Assembly (NCBI GenBank): GCA_003139545.1 | Contig: PLJC01000012.1 | Span: 209,594 to 273,593, forward strand | DNA: 64,000 nt | Direction: 5' to 3' | DNA from: Actinomycetota bacterium | GTDB taxonomy: Bacteria; Actinomycetota; Thermoleophilia; Gaiellales; Gaiellaceae | In this document: positions 7,438 through 16,383 of the stretch, piece by piece | Layout: every line of letters starts with the position of its first letter | Numbering within the stretch: the stretch's first letter is position 1 | Program-made: the position numbers and the translations under genes | The notes under the pieces: generated by a model | Seen by the model: the letters and a program-made list of their open reading frames with translations, nothing else | Told to the model about the DNA's origin: nothing | The model's database searches: none

Positions 7438-9222
7438 ATGGGGATGTTCTTCCACTCGAGTGACGCGCCGGCCGAGCGGCCGGCCGATCCGGAGGTCCGG
7501 CGCGCCAACCTGCGCCGGATCCGGCCGCTGTTCACGCCGTACAAGGCGCGGCTCTCGGGGCTGCTGGCGCTCATCGTCGTGAGCGCCGCCCTGGGCGTCA
7601 TTCCCGCCTTCCTGCTCCGCCGCGTCCTCGTCGCCATCGGCGCCCACGACAAGGCGGCGATCTCGTGGAACGCCGGTGGGATGATCGCGATCGCGGTCGT
7701 GACCGGGATCCTCGGCGTGATCCAGACGCTGCTCTCGAACCAGGTCGGCCAGCGCGTCATGCACGACCTGCGCGCGTCCGTCTTCCGCCACCTGCAGCGC
7801 CTGTCGCTCGCGTTCTTCACGCGCACGCGGACGGGCGAGGTGCAGTCGCGTATCTCGAACGACATCGGCGGCGTCCAGAACGTCGTCACGAATACCGCGA
7901 CGAGCATCGCGTCGAGCGCCACCACCGTCATCGCGACGATGGTCGGCATGCTCCTGCTCAGCTGGGAGCTCGCGCTCTTCGCGTTCGCGCTCATCCCGAT
8001 CTTCGTCCTGCTGACGCGCCGCGTCGGCAACGAGCGGCGGAGGATCGCGAAGACGACGCAGGAGTCGCTCGCCGACATCTCCAGCCTCGTGCAGGAGTCC
8101 CTCTCGGTGAGCGGGATCATGCTCGGCAAGACGATGGGCCGCACGCGCGAGCTCGCCGACCGTTTCGAGTCGGAGTCGCTGAACCTCGCCGACCTCGAAG
8201 TCCGGCAGCGGATGGCGGGGCGCTGGGTGATGGCCTCGATCCAGACGAGCTTCTCGATCATGCCGGCCGCCGTGTACTGGTTCGGCGGGCTGACGCACGT
8301 CGTATCGATCCCGACGATCATCGCGTTCACGACGCTGCAGACGCGGCTGTTCTTCCCGGTCGGGTCACTGCTCGGCGTCGGTCTCGACGTGCAGACGTCG
8401 CTCGCGCTCTTCGACCGCATCTTCGAGTACCTCGACCAGCCGGTCGACATCGACGAGAAGCCGGACGCAGTCGCCGTCGCTCGGGCGGGCGACGTCTTCT
8501 ACGACGGGGTCGGGTTCACCTACGGCGCCGGCTGGGCGCTCGAGGACGTGTCCTTCGTCGTGCCCGCGGGGACGACGACGGCGATCGTCGGCGAGACGGG
8601 CTCGGGCAAGACGACCCTCGGCTACCTCGCAGCGCGACTGTACGATGTCACCTCGGGGCGCGTCACCATCGGCGGCGTCGACGTGCGCGACCTCAGCTTC
8701 CAGGCGCTGTCCGACCTCGTCGGCGTCGTGTCGCAGGAGACGTATCTCTTTCACGCGAGCGTGCGCGACAACCTCCGCTTCGCGAAGCCGGACGCGACCG
8801 ACGAGGAGATCGAGGTGGCGGCGGAGGCCGCGCGCATCCACCACGTCATCGCCGCGCTGCCCGAGGGGTACGACACGATGGTGGGCGAGCGCGGCTATCG
8901 CTTCTCCGGCGGGGAGAAGCAGCGGATCGCGATCGCGCGGACGGTACTGCGCAACCCGCCCGTGCTCGTCCTCGACGAGGCGACGAGCTCGCTCGACACC
9001 GAGACCGAGCGACTCGTGCAGGAAGCGCTCGACAAGCTCTCGGAGGGACGGACGACGATCGCGATCGCGCACCGCTTGTCGACGATTCGTGACGCCGACC
9101 AGATCGTCGTCCTCGACAAGGGCCATGTCGTCGAGATCGGCCGGCACGACGAGCTCGTGAACGCAGGCGGCCGCTACGCGACGCTCGTCAACCGCGACGC
9201 GGAGCTCGAGCTCAGCGCGTGA
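7438..9222 (+). CDS. ABC exporter, fused permease and ATPase
   Basis: A 594-residue half-transporter of the MsbA/multidrug exporter type. Six membrane segments lie in about residues 35-320, followed by the ATPase with Walker A GETGSGKTT (385-393), signature FSGGEKQR (from 489), Walker B LVLDEATSSLD and the H-loop in AHRLST. It would act as a dimer in the cytoplasmic membrane, exporting a lipid, drug or peptide; the substrate is not predictable. It stands alone, divergent from moaDE, and its 3' end overlaps the convergent TolB-like gene by 11 bases. Length and motifs are complete. Confidence 0.95.
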   Translation: MGMFFHSSDAPAERPADPEVRRANLRRIRPLFTPYKARLSGLLALIVVSAALGVIPAFLLRRVLVAIGAHDKAAISWNAGGMIAIAVVTGILGVIQTLLSNQVGQRVMHDLRASVFRHLQRLSLAFFTRTRTGEVQSRISNDIGGVQNVVTNTATSIASSATTVIATMVGMLLLSWELALFAFALIPIFVLLTRRVGNERRRIAKTTQESLADISSLVQESLSVSGIMLGKTMGRTRELADRFESESLNLADLEVRQRMAGRWVMASIQTSFSIMPAAVYWFGGLTHVVSIPTIIAFTTLQTRLFFPVGSLLGVGLDVQTSLALFDRIFEYLDQPVDIDEKPDAVAVARAGDVFYDGVGFTYGAGWALEDVSFVVPAGTTTAIVGETGSGKTTLGYLAARLYDVTSGRVTIGGVDVRDLSFQALSDLVGVVSQETYLFHASVRDNLRFAKPDATDEEIEVAAEAARIHHVIAALPEGYDTMVGERGYRFSGGEKQRIAIARTVLRNPPVLVLDEATSSLDTETERLVQEALDKLSEGRTTIAIAHRLSTIRDADQIVVLDKGHVVEIGRHDELVNAGGRYATLVNRDAELELSA

Positions 9223-10060
9223 CCGTGTACGGCCAGTTCTGGTGGCCGTAGAACCCGAGGGAGTACCCGAGCGAGAGCAGCGGCCCGACGAGCTTCCCGC
9301 GCTGGAGCGCGTACAGCTTCCCGTTGCCCTTCTCCGAGCGGACGAAGTAGAGGACGCCGCCCGCGAACGTCGGCGACTCGTCGGCGTGGTGCGCGGGCGG
9401 ATGCGTCAGCTGCGTCATCGATCCGTCGAGGTTGATGCGGACCAGGCGCCAGTGCGTGTGGAAGAAGTTCGCGTCGATGCTGTTCGGCTGCTCCTGTGCG
9501 ACGACGGACTTGCCGTCCGGCGAGCACGTGACCGAGCCGAACGAGCGTGCTGAGTCGGGGACGAGCGTGCGCGCCTTCCAATCGGGCGGCCCGGTCGCGA
9601 TCAGCCGCTTCGCGTGCACGGCGATGCGGTCGCCGCCCGCAGTCATGACGAGCGTGTTCCCGCACCACGTGCGATAGTCGTCGTACAGCAGGCCAAAGCC
9701 GACGGTGTACGAGCGCCCGCCCGTGACCCGGATGGCGCGGAGCGTCTCGCCGTCGGCGGCGAGCGAGGACGAGCCGAGCGGGTCGATCGCGTAGAGGACC
9801 CACTTCCTGTTCGGCGAGAGCTCCGTGAGGGCGATCGGGCCGGGATTCCCGGCGGGCGCGTTCTTGTACGACTCCGGGACCCTCAGCACGACCTTGCCCT
9901 TGTAGAGGATCGTCTGGCTGCCGTGTTGCGCTCGGACGGTCGGCTGAAGGGAATGCAGCACCACGACGATCCCAGTCGGCGGCTTGCACGTTGCCAGGTC
10001 GATCGCCGCGTGCGCGTAGGTGACGGTTCCGAGCCCGGGATGCGGCGTACACGCGACCAC
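9212..10060 (-). CDS. TolB-like beta-propeller protein
   Basis: A 282-residue protein without clear enzyme motifs. It contains repeated segments of the TolB / WD40-like propeller type, such as [29 protein letters not shown] and [15 protein letters not shown], in which an SPDG turn is followed by beta strands. Such proteins usually lie outside the membrane, yet no signal peptide is visible from the GTG at 10060; an upstream start would run into the divergent mutase gene. It is 18 bases from that divergent start and overlaps the 3' end of the ABC exporter gene. Function unknown. Confidence 0.7.
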   Translation of the reverse strand: MVACTPHPGLGTVTYAHAAIDLATCKPPTGIVVVLHSLQPTVRAQHGSQTILYKGKVVLRVPESYKNAPAGNPGPIALTELSPNRKWVLYAIDPLGSSSLAADGETLRAIRVTGGRSYTVGFGLLYDDYRTWCGNTLVMTAGGDRIAVHAKRLIATGPPDWKARTLVPDSARSFGSVTCSPDGKSVVAQEQPNSIDANFFHTHWRLVRINLDGSMTQLTHPPAHHADESPTFAGGVLYFVRSEKGNGKLYALQRGKLVGPLLSLGYSLGFYGHQNWPYTVTR

Positions 10061-10078
10061 GGCCCTACGATTACCACA

Positions 10079-11659
10079 GTGGCGGCGACCGACGATCGTG
10101 AGACGGAGTCGGGGATTCCGGTCAAGCCGGTGTACACGGCCGCTGACGCGCCCGCCTCGCTCGAGCCGCCGGGCACGTATCCGTTCACGCGCGGGCCGTA
10201 TCCCGACATGTATCGCGGACGGCCGTGGACGATCCGGCAGTACGCGGGCTTCGCGTCGGCGGAGGAGTCGAACGCGCGCTACCGGTATCTGCTCGCGCGC
10301 GGGCAGACGGGCCTCTCGATCGCGTTCGACCTTCCGACGCAGCTCGGGTACGACTCCGACGACCCACGCTCGCTGGGCGAGGTCGGCCGGACCGGCGTCG
10401 CGATCGACTCCATCGCCGACATGGAGATCCTGCTCGGCGGCATCCCGCTCGCCGAGGTGTCGACGTCGATGACGATCAACGCGCCCGCGTCGCTACTCCT
10501 ATTGCTGTACGAGCTCGTCGCCGAGGATCAGGGCGTCGCTCCCGAGGCGCTGCGCGGGACGGTGCAGAACGACATCCTCAAGGAGTACGTCGCGCGCGGG
10601 AACTACATCTTCCCGCCGAAGCCGTCGATGCGGCTCACGACGGATCTGTTCTCGTACTGCGCGGAGCGGATCCCGCGCTGGAACACGATCTCGATCTCCG
10701 GGTACCACATCCGCGAAGCGGGAGCGACCGCAGTGCAGGAGCTTGCGTTCACGCTCGCCAACGGGATCGCGTATTGCCGCGCTGCAGTCGACGCCGGTCT
10801 CTCACCCGACGAGTTCGGCGAGCGGCTCTCGTTCTTCTTCAACGCGCACAACGACTTCTTCCAGGAGGTGGCGAAGTTCCGCGCCGCTCGCCGCCTCTGG
10901 GCGCGGATCATGAAGGAGCGCTTCGGCGCGACGAATCCGAAGGCGCAGGCGCTGCGCTTCCACGCGCAGACCGGCGGCTCGACGCTGACCGCGCAGCAGC
11001 CGGAAAACAACATCGTCCGCGTCGCCATCCAGGCGCTGTCGGCCGTCGCCGGCGGCGCGCAGTCGCTGCACACGAACGCGTTCGACGAGGCGCTCGCGCT
11101 GCCGACCGAGCACTCGGCCCGGATCGCGCTGCGCACGCAGCAGATCCTCGCCTCCGAGGGAGGCACGCTCGACACGGCCGATCCGCTCGGCGGCTCGTAC
11201 TACATCGAAGCGCTCACCTCCGAGCTGGAGGTGCGCGCCTGGGAGCTGATCGAGCGCGTGGACGAGCTCGGCGGCGCGGTGGATGCGATCGAGCAGGGCT
11301 TCGTCCAGTCGGAGATCGAGCAGGCCGCGTTCGACTGGCAGCAACAGGTCGAGCGCGGCGAGCGCGTGATCGTCGGCGTCAACCGCTACCAGGAGGAGGA
11401 GCCGGAGCGCGTCGAGCTGCACCGCCTCGATCCGGAGGCGGAACGGCGTCAGATCGAGCGCACGGCCCGCGTCCGTGCAGAACGCAACGCCGAGGAAGCC
11501 GCGCGCACGCTCGAGGCCGTGCGCGAGGCGGCGAGCGGCGACGCGAACCTGCTCCCGGTCATGCGCGAGGCGCTGCGTGCGCGCTGCACGATCGGCGAGA
11601 TCTGCGAGACGCTGCGCGCCGAGTGGGGGATGTACGACGCGCTACGCGCTCGCGCCTGA
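10079..11659 (+). CDS. Methylmalonyl-CoA mutase large-subunit (catalytic) domain protein
   Basis: A 526-residue acyl-CoA mutase catalytic subunit. It has the family start [24 protein letters not shown], the substrate-channel motif SMTINAPA, the [16 protein letters not shown] block and PLGGSYYIE. The protein ends without the cobalamin-binding domain, so it needs a separate small B12-binding subunit, as in methylmalonyl-, isobutyryl- and hydroxyisobutyryl-CoA mutases of the two-gene type. That partner is not in the window. The exact acyl-CoA substrate cannot be settled by eye. The GTG at 10079 was chosen because it precedes the conserved N-terminus and lies 18 bases from the divergent gene. The glycosyltransferase gene follows after 3 bases. 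Confidence 0.92.
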   Translation: MAATDDRETESGIPVKPVYTAADAPASLEPPGTYPFTRGPYPDMYRGRPWTIRQYAGFASAEESNARYRYLLARGQTGLSIAFDLPTQLGYDSDDPRSLGEVGRTGVAIDSIADMEILLGGIPLAEVSTSMTINAPASLLLLLYELVAEDQGVAPEALRGTVQNDILKEYVARGNYIFPPKPSMRLTTDLFSYCAERIPRWNTISISGYHIREAGATAVQELAFTLANGIAYCRAAVDAGLSPDEFGERLSFFFNAHNDFFQEVAKFRAARRLWARIMKERFGATNPKAQALRFHAQTGGSTLTAQQPENNIVRVAIQALSAVAGGAQSLHTNAFDEALALPTEHSARIALRTQQILASEGGTLDTADPLGGSYYIEALTSELEVRAWELIERVDELGGAVDAIEQGFVQSEIEQAAFDWQQQVERGERVIVGVNRYQEEEPERVELHRLDPEAERRQIERTARVRAERNAEEAARTLEAVREAASGDANLLPVMREALRARCTIGEICETLRAEWGMYDALRARA

Positions 11660-11662
11660 TTC

Positions 11663-12649
11663 GTGCGCATCCTGCTCGTCTCGCAGATGTATCCCGGCCC
11701 GGGCGCGCCCGACCTCGGGCCGTTCGTCGCGCAGCTGGAGCGTGAACTCGTCGCGCGCGGGAATGAGGTCGACCGCGCGGTGCTGGACACGCGCGGGGGT
11801 GGCAAGCTCCGCTACCTGACGCTGGCGCAGCGGACGCTGCGTGCGCGGCGCCCCGACGTCGTGTACGCGCACTTCCTCGTTCCGAGCGGGCTGATCGCCG
11901 CGCTCGCCGGTCGCGCGCCGCTCGTCGTCACCGCGCACGGCCGCGACGTGCGCAACGTCGGCGCCATTCCAGGCATCGCCGCGGCGACGCGCTTCGTCGT
12001 GCGCCGCGCGGCCGCGGTCGTGTGCGTGTCGGAGTACCTGCGCCGCGAGCTGGAGGCGAAGATCCCCCAGGCGCACGGCAAGACGGAGGTGGTCTCGAGC
12101 GGCGTCGACCTCGACCGGTTCGCCGTCTCGCCGGAGCCGGACGGCCCGCCGCGCTTCCTCTGCGTCGGCGCGCTGACGGAACGAAAGAACGTCGTGCGTC
12201 TCGCCGACGCGTTCGCACTCCTCGGCGAGGGGACGCTCACGTTCGCCGGCGACGGGCCGCTGCGCGCGCAGCTCGAAGGTCGCGAGCGCGTGCAGCTCCT
12301 CGGCCGTGTCGCGCACGACGAGATCCCACGGCTCATCGCGGACAGCCACGTGCTCTGCCAGCCGAGCCTGCTCGAGCCGCTCGGCCAGGCGTTGCTCGAG
12401 GCGATGGCGTGCGGACGCTCGGTCGTCGCAACGCGGATCGGCGGCCCGCCTGAGTTCGTGCCGCCGGAGGCGGGCATCCTCGTCGACCCGCTCGACGTCG
12501 AGGCGATCGCCGCGGCGATGCGCAGGGCGGCGGGCTTTCCCCGCCCGAATCTGGCTGCGCGCGAAGCCGCGGCCGCGCACGACGTCCACCGTCAGGCGGA
12601 GCGGGTGGAGGAGATCCTCATACGAGCCGCCTCCGGCGCGAAGACTTGA
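11663..12649 (+). CDS. Glycosyltransferase family 4
   Basis: A 328-residue GT-B fold glycosyltransferase. The N-terminal half starts with MRILLVSQMYPGPG and holds TAHGRDVRNVG. The C-terminal nucleotide-sugar half has VSSGVDLDRF, the strand FLCVGALTERKN, and the E-x7-E motif in EPLGQALLEAM. It probably adds a sugar from a nucleotide or lipid donor in cell-envelope or storage glycan synthesis; acceptor unknown. The GTG start is 3 bases after the mutase stop, so the two are likely co-transcribed. The last bases overlap the outer arm of a large palindrome that continues to 12786. Confidence 0.88.
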   Translation: MRILLVSQMYPGPGAPDLGPFVAQLERELVARGNEVDRAVLDTRGGGKLRYLTLAQRTLRARRPDVVYAHFLVPSGLIAALAGRAPLVVTAHGRDVRNVGAIPGIAAATRFVVRRAAAVVCVSEYLRRELEAKIPQAHGKTEVVSSGVDLDRFAVSPEPDGPPRFLCVGALTERKNVVRLADAFALLGEGTLTFAGDGPLRAQLEGRERVQLLGRVAHDEIPRLIADSHVLCQPSLLEPLGQALLEAMACGRSVVATRIGGPPEFVPPEAGILVDPLDVEAIAAAMRRAAGFPRPNLAAREAAAAHDVHRQAERVEEILIRAASGAKT

Positions 12650-12786
12650 GTCGTCCGGCCGCGCTGGACGACGCGATGCGTGCGTCCTCAGTCGCGGCCA
12701 TAGCTGTAGCTATGACCGCTCCCTGCGTCCTTCGCCTCGCGCCGCCATCGCGGCCGGACGACGAAGCTCCGCACCGGAGGCGGCTC
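12624..12786. repeat. Nested fold-back (palindromic) element between convergent genes
   Basis: Three inverted repeats are nested around one centre. The outer arms are 12624-12636 and 12774-12786 (13 bp, perfect). The middle arms are 12650-12663 and 12749-12762 (14 bp, perfect). The inner arms are 12694-12705 and 12708-12719 (12 bp with one mismatch, GT loop). The parts between the middle and inner arms are also weakly complementary. The element spans the short gap between the glycosyltransferase stop and the stop of the small minus-strand gene, so it could serve as a bidirectional terminator or be a small mobile palindromic repeat. No T-run follows the arms. Confidence 0.75.
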
Positions 12787-12979
12787 AGCGCGGCGGCAGG
12801 TCGGCGAGCCTGATCTCGACGAGGGGGCGGATCGTCTCCTCGAGGCCGGCCTCGCGGGCGACCGCGAGCGCCTGCTCCCAGCTCTCGCGCGCCTTTTCCG
12901 GGTCGACCCCCTGCTTGAGCCGGTTGTCGCCGGTGAGGATCAGCTTCTGGATGCGGGCGTGGGCGTCCTCGCTCTTCAC
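12785..12979 (-). CDS. Small TPR-like helical protein
   Basis: A 64-residue, charged, all-helical protein starting MKSEDAHARIQKLIL. The part DPEKARESWEQALAVAREAG looks like a single tetratricopeptide helix pair, so it may bind another protein. The GTG at 12979 is preferred over starts further upstream because it leaves room for the promoter of the divergent response regulator gene (start 13011). No enzyme motif is present. The stop lies inside the outer arm of the neighbouring palindrome. Function unknown; a link with the divergent regulator is only suggested by position. Confidence 0.6.
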   Translation of the reverse strand: MKSEDAHARIQKLILTGDNRLKQGVDPEKARESWEQALAVAREAGLEETIRPLVEIRLADLPPR

Positions 12980-13010
12980 AAAGGGACCGTAACAACGCAG
13001 AGTGTGGGCA

Positions 13011-13379
13011 ATGGTGGTCCGTGTACTCATCGCTGACGATCATCGCCTGTTCGCCGAGGCACTCGAGGCGATCCTGTCCGGGGACGATCGCATCGAGCTC
13101 GTCGGGCTCGCGGGCGACGGCGAGGAGGCGGTGCGGCTCGCCGGGGAACGGCGCCCCGACGTGATCCTCATGGACATCAGCATGCCGCTCATGGACGGGA
13201 TCGAGGCGGCGAAGGCGATCAAGGCCGCCGACGGCGACGTGAGCATCCTCATGCTCACCGGCTCGAACGCGCGCACCGACGTCGACCGCGCGCGCCAGGC
13301 GGGCGCGGCCGGCTACGTGACGAAGGATCGGATCGCCGCTGAGCTGGTCGAAGCGATTCTCGAGGTCGCAGACCGCTAG
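13011..13379 (+). CDS. Single-domain response regulator (receiver only)
   Basis: A 122-residue CheY-like receiver without an output domain. The acidic pocket is Asp9-Asp10 (IADDH), the phosphorylation site is Asp55 in ILMDISMP, and the conserved Thr/Ser and Lys are in MLTGS and YVTKD. The N-terminal style (VLIADDHRLFAEALEAIL) is that of NarL-type regulators, yet the protein ends right after the receiver. It must act by protein contact or as part of a phosphorelay. No histidine kinase is adjacent. The ATG at 13011 is used; a GTG three codons upstream is possible. secG follows after 13 bases. Confidence 0.9.
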   Translation: MVVRVLIADDHRLFAEALEAILSGDDRIELVGLAGDGEEAVRLAGERRPDVILMDISMPLMDGIEAAKAIKAADGDVSILMLTGSNARTDVDRARQAGAAGYVTKDRIAAELVEAILEVADR

Positions 13380-13392
13380 CTACCCTGTCCGT

Positions 13393-13614
13393 GTGACCAG
13401 CTTCCTCGCCGTTACCCAGGTGATTCTCGTCTTCGTGCTCGTCTCGCTCGTGCTCATGCACAGCGGGCGCGACGCGGGGATGGGCGGGCTCGGGTTCACG
13501 CCGGCCTCGCAGGGCGGCACGCACATCGTCGAGCGGAACCTCACCCGCCTGACGATCGTGGTGGCGGTGCTGTTCTTCGTGAACAGCGTCGCGCTCTTCC
13601 ACTTCCTCAAGTAG
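13393..13614 (+). CDS. secG: Preprotein translocase subunit SecG
   Basis: A 73-residue membrane protein with two hydrophobic helices (about 5-23 and 52-70) joined by a glycine-rich loop, GRDAGMGGLGF, which is the typical SecG signature. SecG is the auxiliary subunit of the SecYEG channel. The GTG start at 13393 gives the usual length. It is followed after 25 bases by tRNA-Leu, a neighbourhood commonly seen for secG in bacteria, which supports the call. Confidence 0.9.
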   Translation: MTSFLAVTQVILVFVLVSLVLMHSGRDAGMGGLGFTPASQGGTHIVERNLTRLTIVVAVLFFVNSVALFHFLK

Positions 13615-13639
13615 GCCGGGCTACACTACGCCCGCCCCT

Positions 13640-13724
13640 GCGCTGGTGGCGGAATTGGTAGACGCGCTAGGTTGAGGGCCTAGTGGCCGAATAGGCCGTG
13701 GAGGTTCAAGTCCTCTCCAGCGCA
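13640..13724 (+). tRNA. tRNA-Leu (anticodon GAG)
   Basis: A complete class II tRNA. The acceptor stem GCGCTGG (13640-13646) pairs with CCAGCGC (13717-13723), with discriminator A. The D-loop contains the usual TGGTAGAC. The anticodon stem CTAGG/CCTAG encloses a loop with GAG at 13674-13676. A long variable arm is formed by TGGCCGAATAGGCCG, and the T-loop is GGTTCAAGTCC. No CCA is encoded. Confidence 0.97.
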
Positions 13725-13732
13725 TGCGTTTT

Positions 13733-13758
13733 GGGCCGCCGCAAGGCGGCCCGTTTTT
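13733..13758 (+). terminator. Intrinsic terminator after tRNA-Leu
   Basis: A perfect 8-bp stem GGGCCGCC/GGCGGCCC with a GCAA tetraloop (13733-13752) is followed by a run of five T. It lies directly downstream of the tRNA and upstream of the lexA promoter. Confidence 0.92.
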
Positions 13759-13763
13759 CTGGG

Positions 13764-13792
13764 TTGACGCCGTCCGGAGGAGTCCCTACCCT
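13764..13792 (+). promoter_or_regulatory. lexA promoter (-35/-10)
   Basis: TTGACG at 13764-13769 and TACCCT at 13787-13792 are separated by 17 bases, a good sigma-70 type spacing. The LexA box begins 4 bases after the -10 element, so bound repressor would block initiation. Confidence 0.7.
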
Positions 13793-13796
13793 TCTG

Positions 13797-13812
13797 TCGA
13801 ACACACGTTCGA
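13797..13812. promoter_or_regulatory. SOS (LexA) box upstream of lexA
   Basis: The 16-base perfect palindrome TCGAACACACGTTCGA matches the actinobacterial/Gram-positive LexA operator TCGAAC-N4-GTTCGA. It lies 28 bases upstream of the lexA start, just after the -10 element, and indicates autoregulation. Confidence 0.93.
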
Positions 13813-13839
13813 CCCGACCCCTCGCCAGGAGGCCTTGAA

Positions 13840-14448
13840 GTGGAGCTCACCGGACGCCAGCAGGAGATCTGGACCTTTCTCGTCGACTACGTAGACCGGC
13901 ACGGCTACCCGCCGACCGTGCGCGAGATCGGCGAGGCCGTCGGGCTCGCCTCGCCGTCCACCGTGCACGCCCACCTGGCGAACCTCGAGCGGGCGGGGCT
14001 CCTCCGCCGCGACCCGACGAAGCCGCGCGCGCTCGAGCTCATGGGCCGCGAGATTCAGGCGACGGCGACGCTGCCGAAGCTGCCGCTCCTGGGCCAGATC
14101 GCGGCCGGCTCGCCGCTGCTCGCAGACGAGAACGTCGAGGACGCGATCGCTGTCCCCGAGACGCTGCGCGGAGACTTCCTCCTGCGCGTGAAGGGCGAGT
14201 CGATGATCGAGGCCGGAATCCTCGACGGCGACATCGTCGTCGTGCAGCGGGCGCAGGACGCGCGCAACGGCGAGATCGTCGTGGCGCTCGCCGGCGACGA
14301 CGAGTCGGCCGACGAGGCGACGGTGAAGACGTTCTACCGCGAGCGTGGGCGGATCCGGCTCCAGCCGGAGAACAGCGCGCTCGAGCCGATCTACGCCGAC
14401 TACGTGCAGGTCCTGGGCAAGGTCGTGGGGGTGTTCCGCGAGCTATGA
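13840..14448 (+). CDS. lexA: LexA repressor
   Basis: The SOS repressor, 202 residues. The N-terminal winged helix (1-70) contains GYPPTVREIGEAVGL and SPSTVHAHL. The C-terminal S24-type domain holds the self-cleavage bond Ala89-Gly90 (IAAGSPL), the nucleophile Ser121 (GESM) and Lys163 (VKTF). RecA-stimulated self-cleavage inactivates it after DNA damage. The GTG at 13840 follows a strong AGGAGG at 13827-13832. Autoregulation is shown by the SOS box upstream. A second LexA box at 51464 in front of the DEDD-UvrC fusion indicates another target in this window. The stop overlaps the next gene's ATG. Confidence 0.98.
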   Translation: MELTGRQQEIWTFLVDYVDRHGYPPTVREIGEAVGLASPSTVHAHLANLERAGLLRRDPTKPRALELMGREIQATATLPKLPLLGQIAAGSPLLADENVEDAIAVPETLRGDFLLRVKGESMIEAGILDGDIVVVQRAQDARNGEIVVALAGDDESADEATVKTFYRERGRIRLQPENSALEPIYADYVQVLGKVVGVFREL

Positions 14449-14629
14449 CCGTCGCCCCGCTGCACCGGACGCTGGAGCAGGAGCTCTTCGCGCTGCTGCG
14501 CGGAGCCTCGCTCGAGTGCCCCGTGTGCGGGGAGTTCGTCCTGCACGAGGGGGCGTCCATCCGCTGCCCGGAGTGCGAGACGGTCTTGCACGGACGCCTC
14601 GATTCCGCCGCTGTCCAGGTAGAATTCGG

Positions 14630-14645
<16 letters not shown>
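14445..14645 (+). CDS. Small zinc-ribbon protein
   Basis: A 66-residue protein with two CxxC pairs, CPVC and CPEC, spaced 18 residues apart, forming a probable zinc ribbon. The N-terminal 25 residues are helical (LEQELFALLRGA). The ATG overlaps the lexA stop (ATGA), so translation is probably coupled to lexA and the gene shares its SOS control. The 3' end runs into the first bases of rnpB, past the P1 strand. No function is known; possible roles are nucleic acid or protein binding. Confidence 0.75.
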
Positions 14646-14955
<310 letters not shown>

Positions 14956-14957
14956 GA

Positions 14958-14979
14958 GAAGCCCCCGCAAGGGGGCTTC
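14958..14979 (+). terminator. rnpB terminator hairpin
   Basis: A perfect 9-bp stem GAAGCCCCC/GGGGGCTTC with a GCAA loop follows the rnpB P1 helix. The T-run after it is poor (CTTCTCC). It also sits just beyond the stop of the convergent fibronectin-domain gene and may serve both strands. Confidence 0.8.
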
Positions 14980-14992
14980 TCCATGTCCGGCC

Positions 14993-16321
14993 TCAGACGA
15001 CTTCGAAGGGGTGGAGGCGCCAGTTGCGCCAGGCGGCATACCAGTGGGGGAGCGGCTTCGGCGTCTTCGGCCGCGCGCCCTTCTGGCCGTGGAGCTGCCA
15101 CGCGAAGAGCTTCCATGCCCAGGCAGGAGCGGAGCGCGGAGCGGTTTTCGGGATCGGCGTCCGCTTCACGGTCACCGACCCGCTCGCCCCGCTGGCGTTC
15201 CCGGCCGCGTCGAACGCGCGCACGGTGTACACGCTCGTGCCCTTCGGCTCGATTGCGCGCGTCGTCGCCTGCGTCGTCGTGTTGGCGATGCTCGCGATCG
15301 CCGTGCCGTTCAGATCGACCTCGTAGCGGACGACGCCGACGTTGTCGGTCGCCCCCTGCCACGACAGCACGAGCGAGCCATTGACGAACGCCCCGTGCAG
15401 CCCGGCGGGTGCGGTCGGCGCGTGCGTGTCGACCGGCGTCACCTTGTTCGAGGCCGCGGACGCGGCGCTCGTGCCGAGGCTGTTCTTCGTCGTGACCGTG
15501 AACGTGTACGCCGTCCCGTCAGTGAGTCCCGTGACGGTTATGGGGCACGTCGTCGCGGAGGCGTGCGCGCCGCCGGGGGAGGCCGTCGCGGTGTACGCCG
15601 TGATCGCCGCGCCGCCGTTGCTTGCGGGCGCCGTGCAGCTCACCGTCGCCTGCTGGTCGCCGGCAACCGCTGAGATGCCGGTAGGAGGCAGCGACGGGCC
15701 GGTCGGCGTCACCGCGCTCGAGGCCGCCGAGGCCGCGCCGGAGGAGACGGCGTTGCTCGCGGTGACGGTGAACGTGTAGCTCGTCCCGTTGATCAGGCCG
15801 GCGACGACGCAGGAGAGCGCGCCGGTCGTCCACGTGCAGGTTTGGCCGCCCGAGCCGGAGGCGGCCACGACGTACTTCGTGATCGCGGAGCCGCCGTTCG
15901 ATGCAGGTGCAACCCACGTCACGGTGGCCTGTGCATTGCCTGCGGTCGCCGCCACGCCGGTCGGCGCGCCGGGCGGAGCCGCGGGCTTGACCGCGTTCGA
16001 GGCGGTCGACGGGGCACTGGTGCCGGTGCCGTTCGTCGCGGTGACGGTGAACGTGTAGCTCGTCCCGTTGGTCAGAGTCGTGACGGTGCACGAGAGCGCG
16101 ACACCGGCGGTCGTGCAGGTCTTCCCTCCGGGGGCGGACGTGACCGTGTAGTTGGAGAACGGTGCGCCGCTCGAGGGCGCGTGCCAGCGGACCGTCGCCC
16201 TTGCGTTGCCCGGCACCGCGGTTACGCCGGTCGGAGCAGGGGGGACTGCGCGCGCAACACCGGCGCCGAATGCGGCGATCGCAACCGCGACCGCCAGAAA
16301 GATGAGCCCCCGAACTCTCAC
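14993..16321 (-). CDS. Secreted protein with four fibronectin type III domains
   Basis: A 442-residue exported protein. A signal peptide (1-25, ending in a GVARA cleavage-like site) is followed by four tandem FN3 domains at about 27-112, 114-207, 209-294 and 297-385. Each shows the PTGVTAVPGNARATVRW-type start or the NGTSYTFTVTA strand. A basic, tryptophan-rich tail (AWKLFAWQLHG) closes the protein. FN3 domains in secreted bacterial proteins act as spacers or in carbohydrate and surface binding; there is no catalytic domain. The GTG at 16321 places the signal peptide correctly. A 35-base exact DNA repeat between domains 1 and 2 indicates recent internal duplication. Confidence 0.88.
   Translation of the reverse strand: MRVRGLIFLAVAVAIAAFGAGVARAVPPAPTGVTAVPGNARATVRWHAPSSGAPFSNYTVTSAPGGKTCTTAGVALSCTVTTLTNGTSYTFTVTATNGTGTSAPSTASNAVKPAAPPGAPTGVAATAGNAQATVTWVAPASNGGSAITKYVVAASGSGGQTCTWTTGALSCVVAGLINGTSYTFTVTASNAVSSGAASAASSAVTPTGPSLPPTGISAVAGDQQATVSCTAPASNGGAAITAYTATASPGGAHASATTCPITVTGLTDGTAYTFTVTTKNSLGTSAASAASNKVTPVDTHAPTAPAGLHGAFVNGSLVLSWQGATDNVGVVRYEVDLNGTAIASIANTTTQATTRAIEPKGTSVYTVRAFDAAGNASGASGSVTVKRTPIPKTAPRSAPAWAWKLFAWQLHGQKGARPKTPKPLPHWYAAWRNWRLHPFEVV
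15757..15791. repeat. 35-base direct repeat, copy 1 (FN3 gene)
   Basis: An exact 35-base sequence is found here and at 16036-16070. It encodes the NGTSYTFTVTA strand of two different FN3 domains. A third, diverged copy lies near 15495. Confidence 0.85.
16036..16070. repeat. 35-base direct repeat, copy 2 (FN3 gene)
   Basis: This is identical to 15757-15791, 279 bases apart, which equals one FN3 domain of 93 codons. Confidence 0.85.
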
Positions 16322-16383
16322 TACCGCTCGAAGGTAGCGCCGACCGGCGCACGTGGCAAGGCATGAAGTTGTAAGAATTTACG

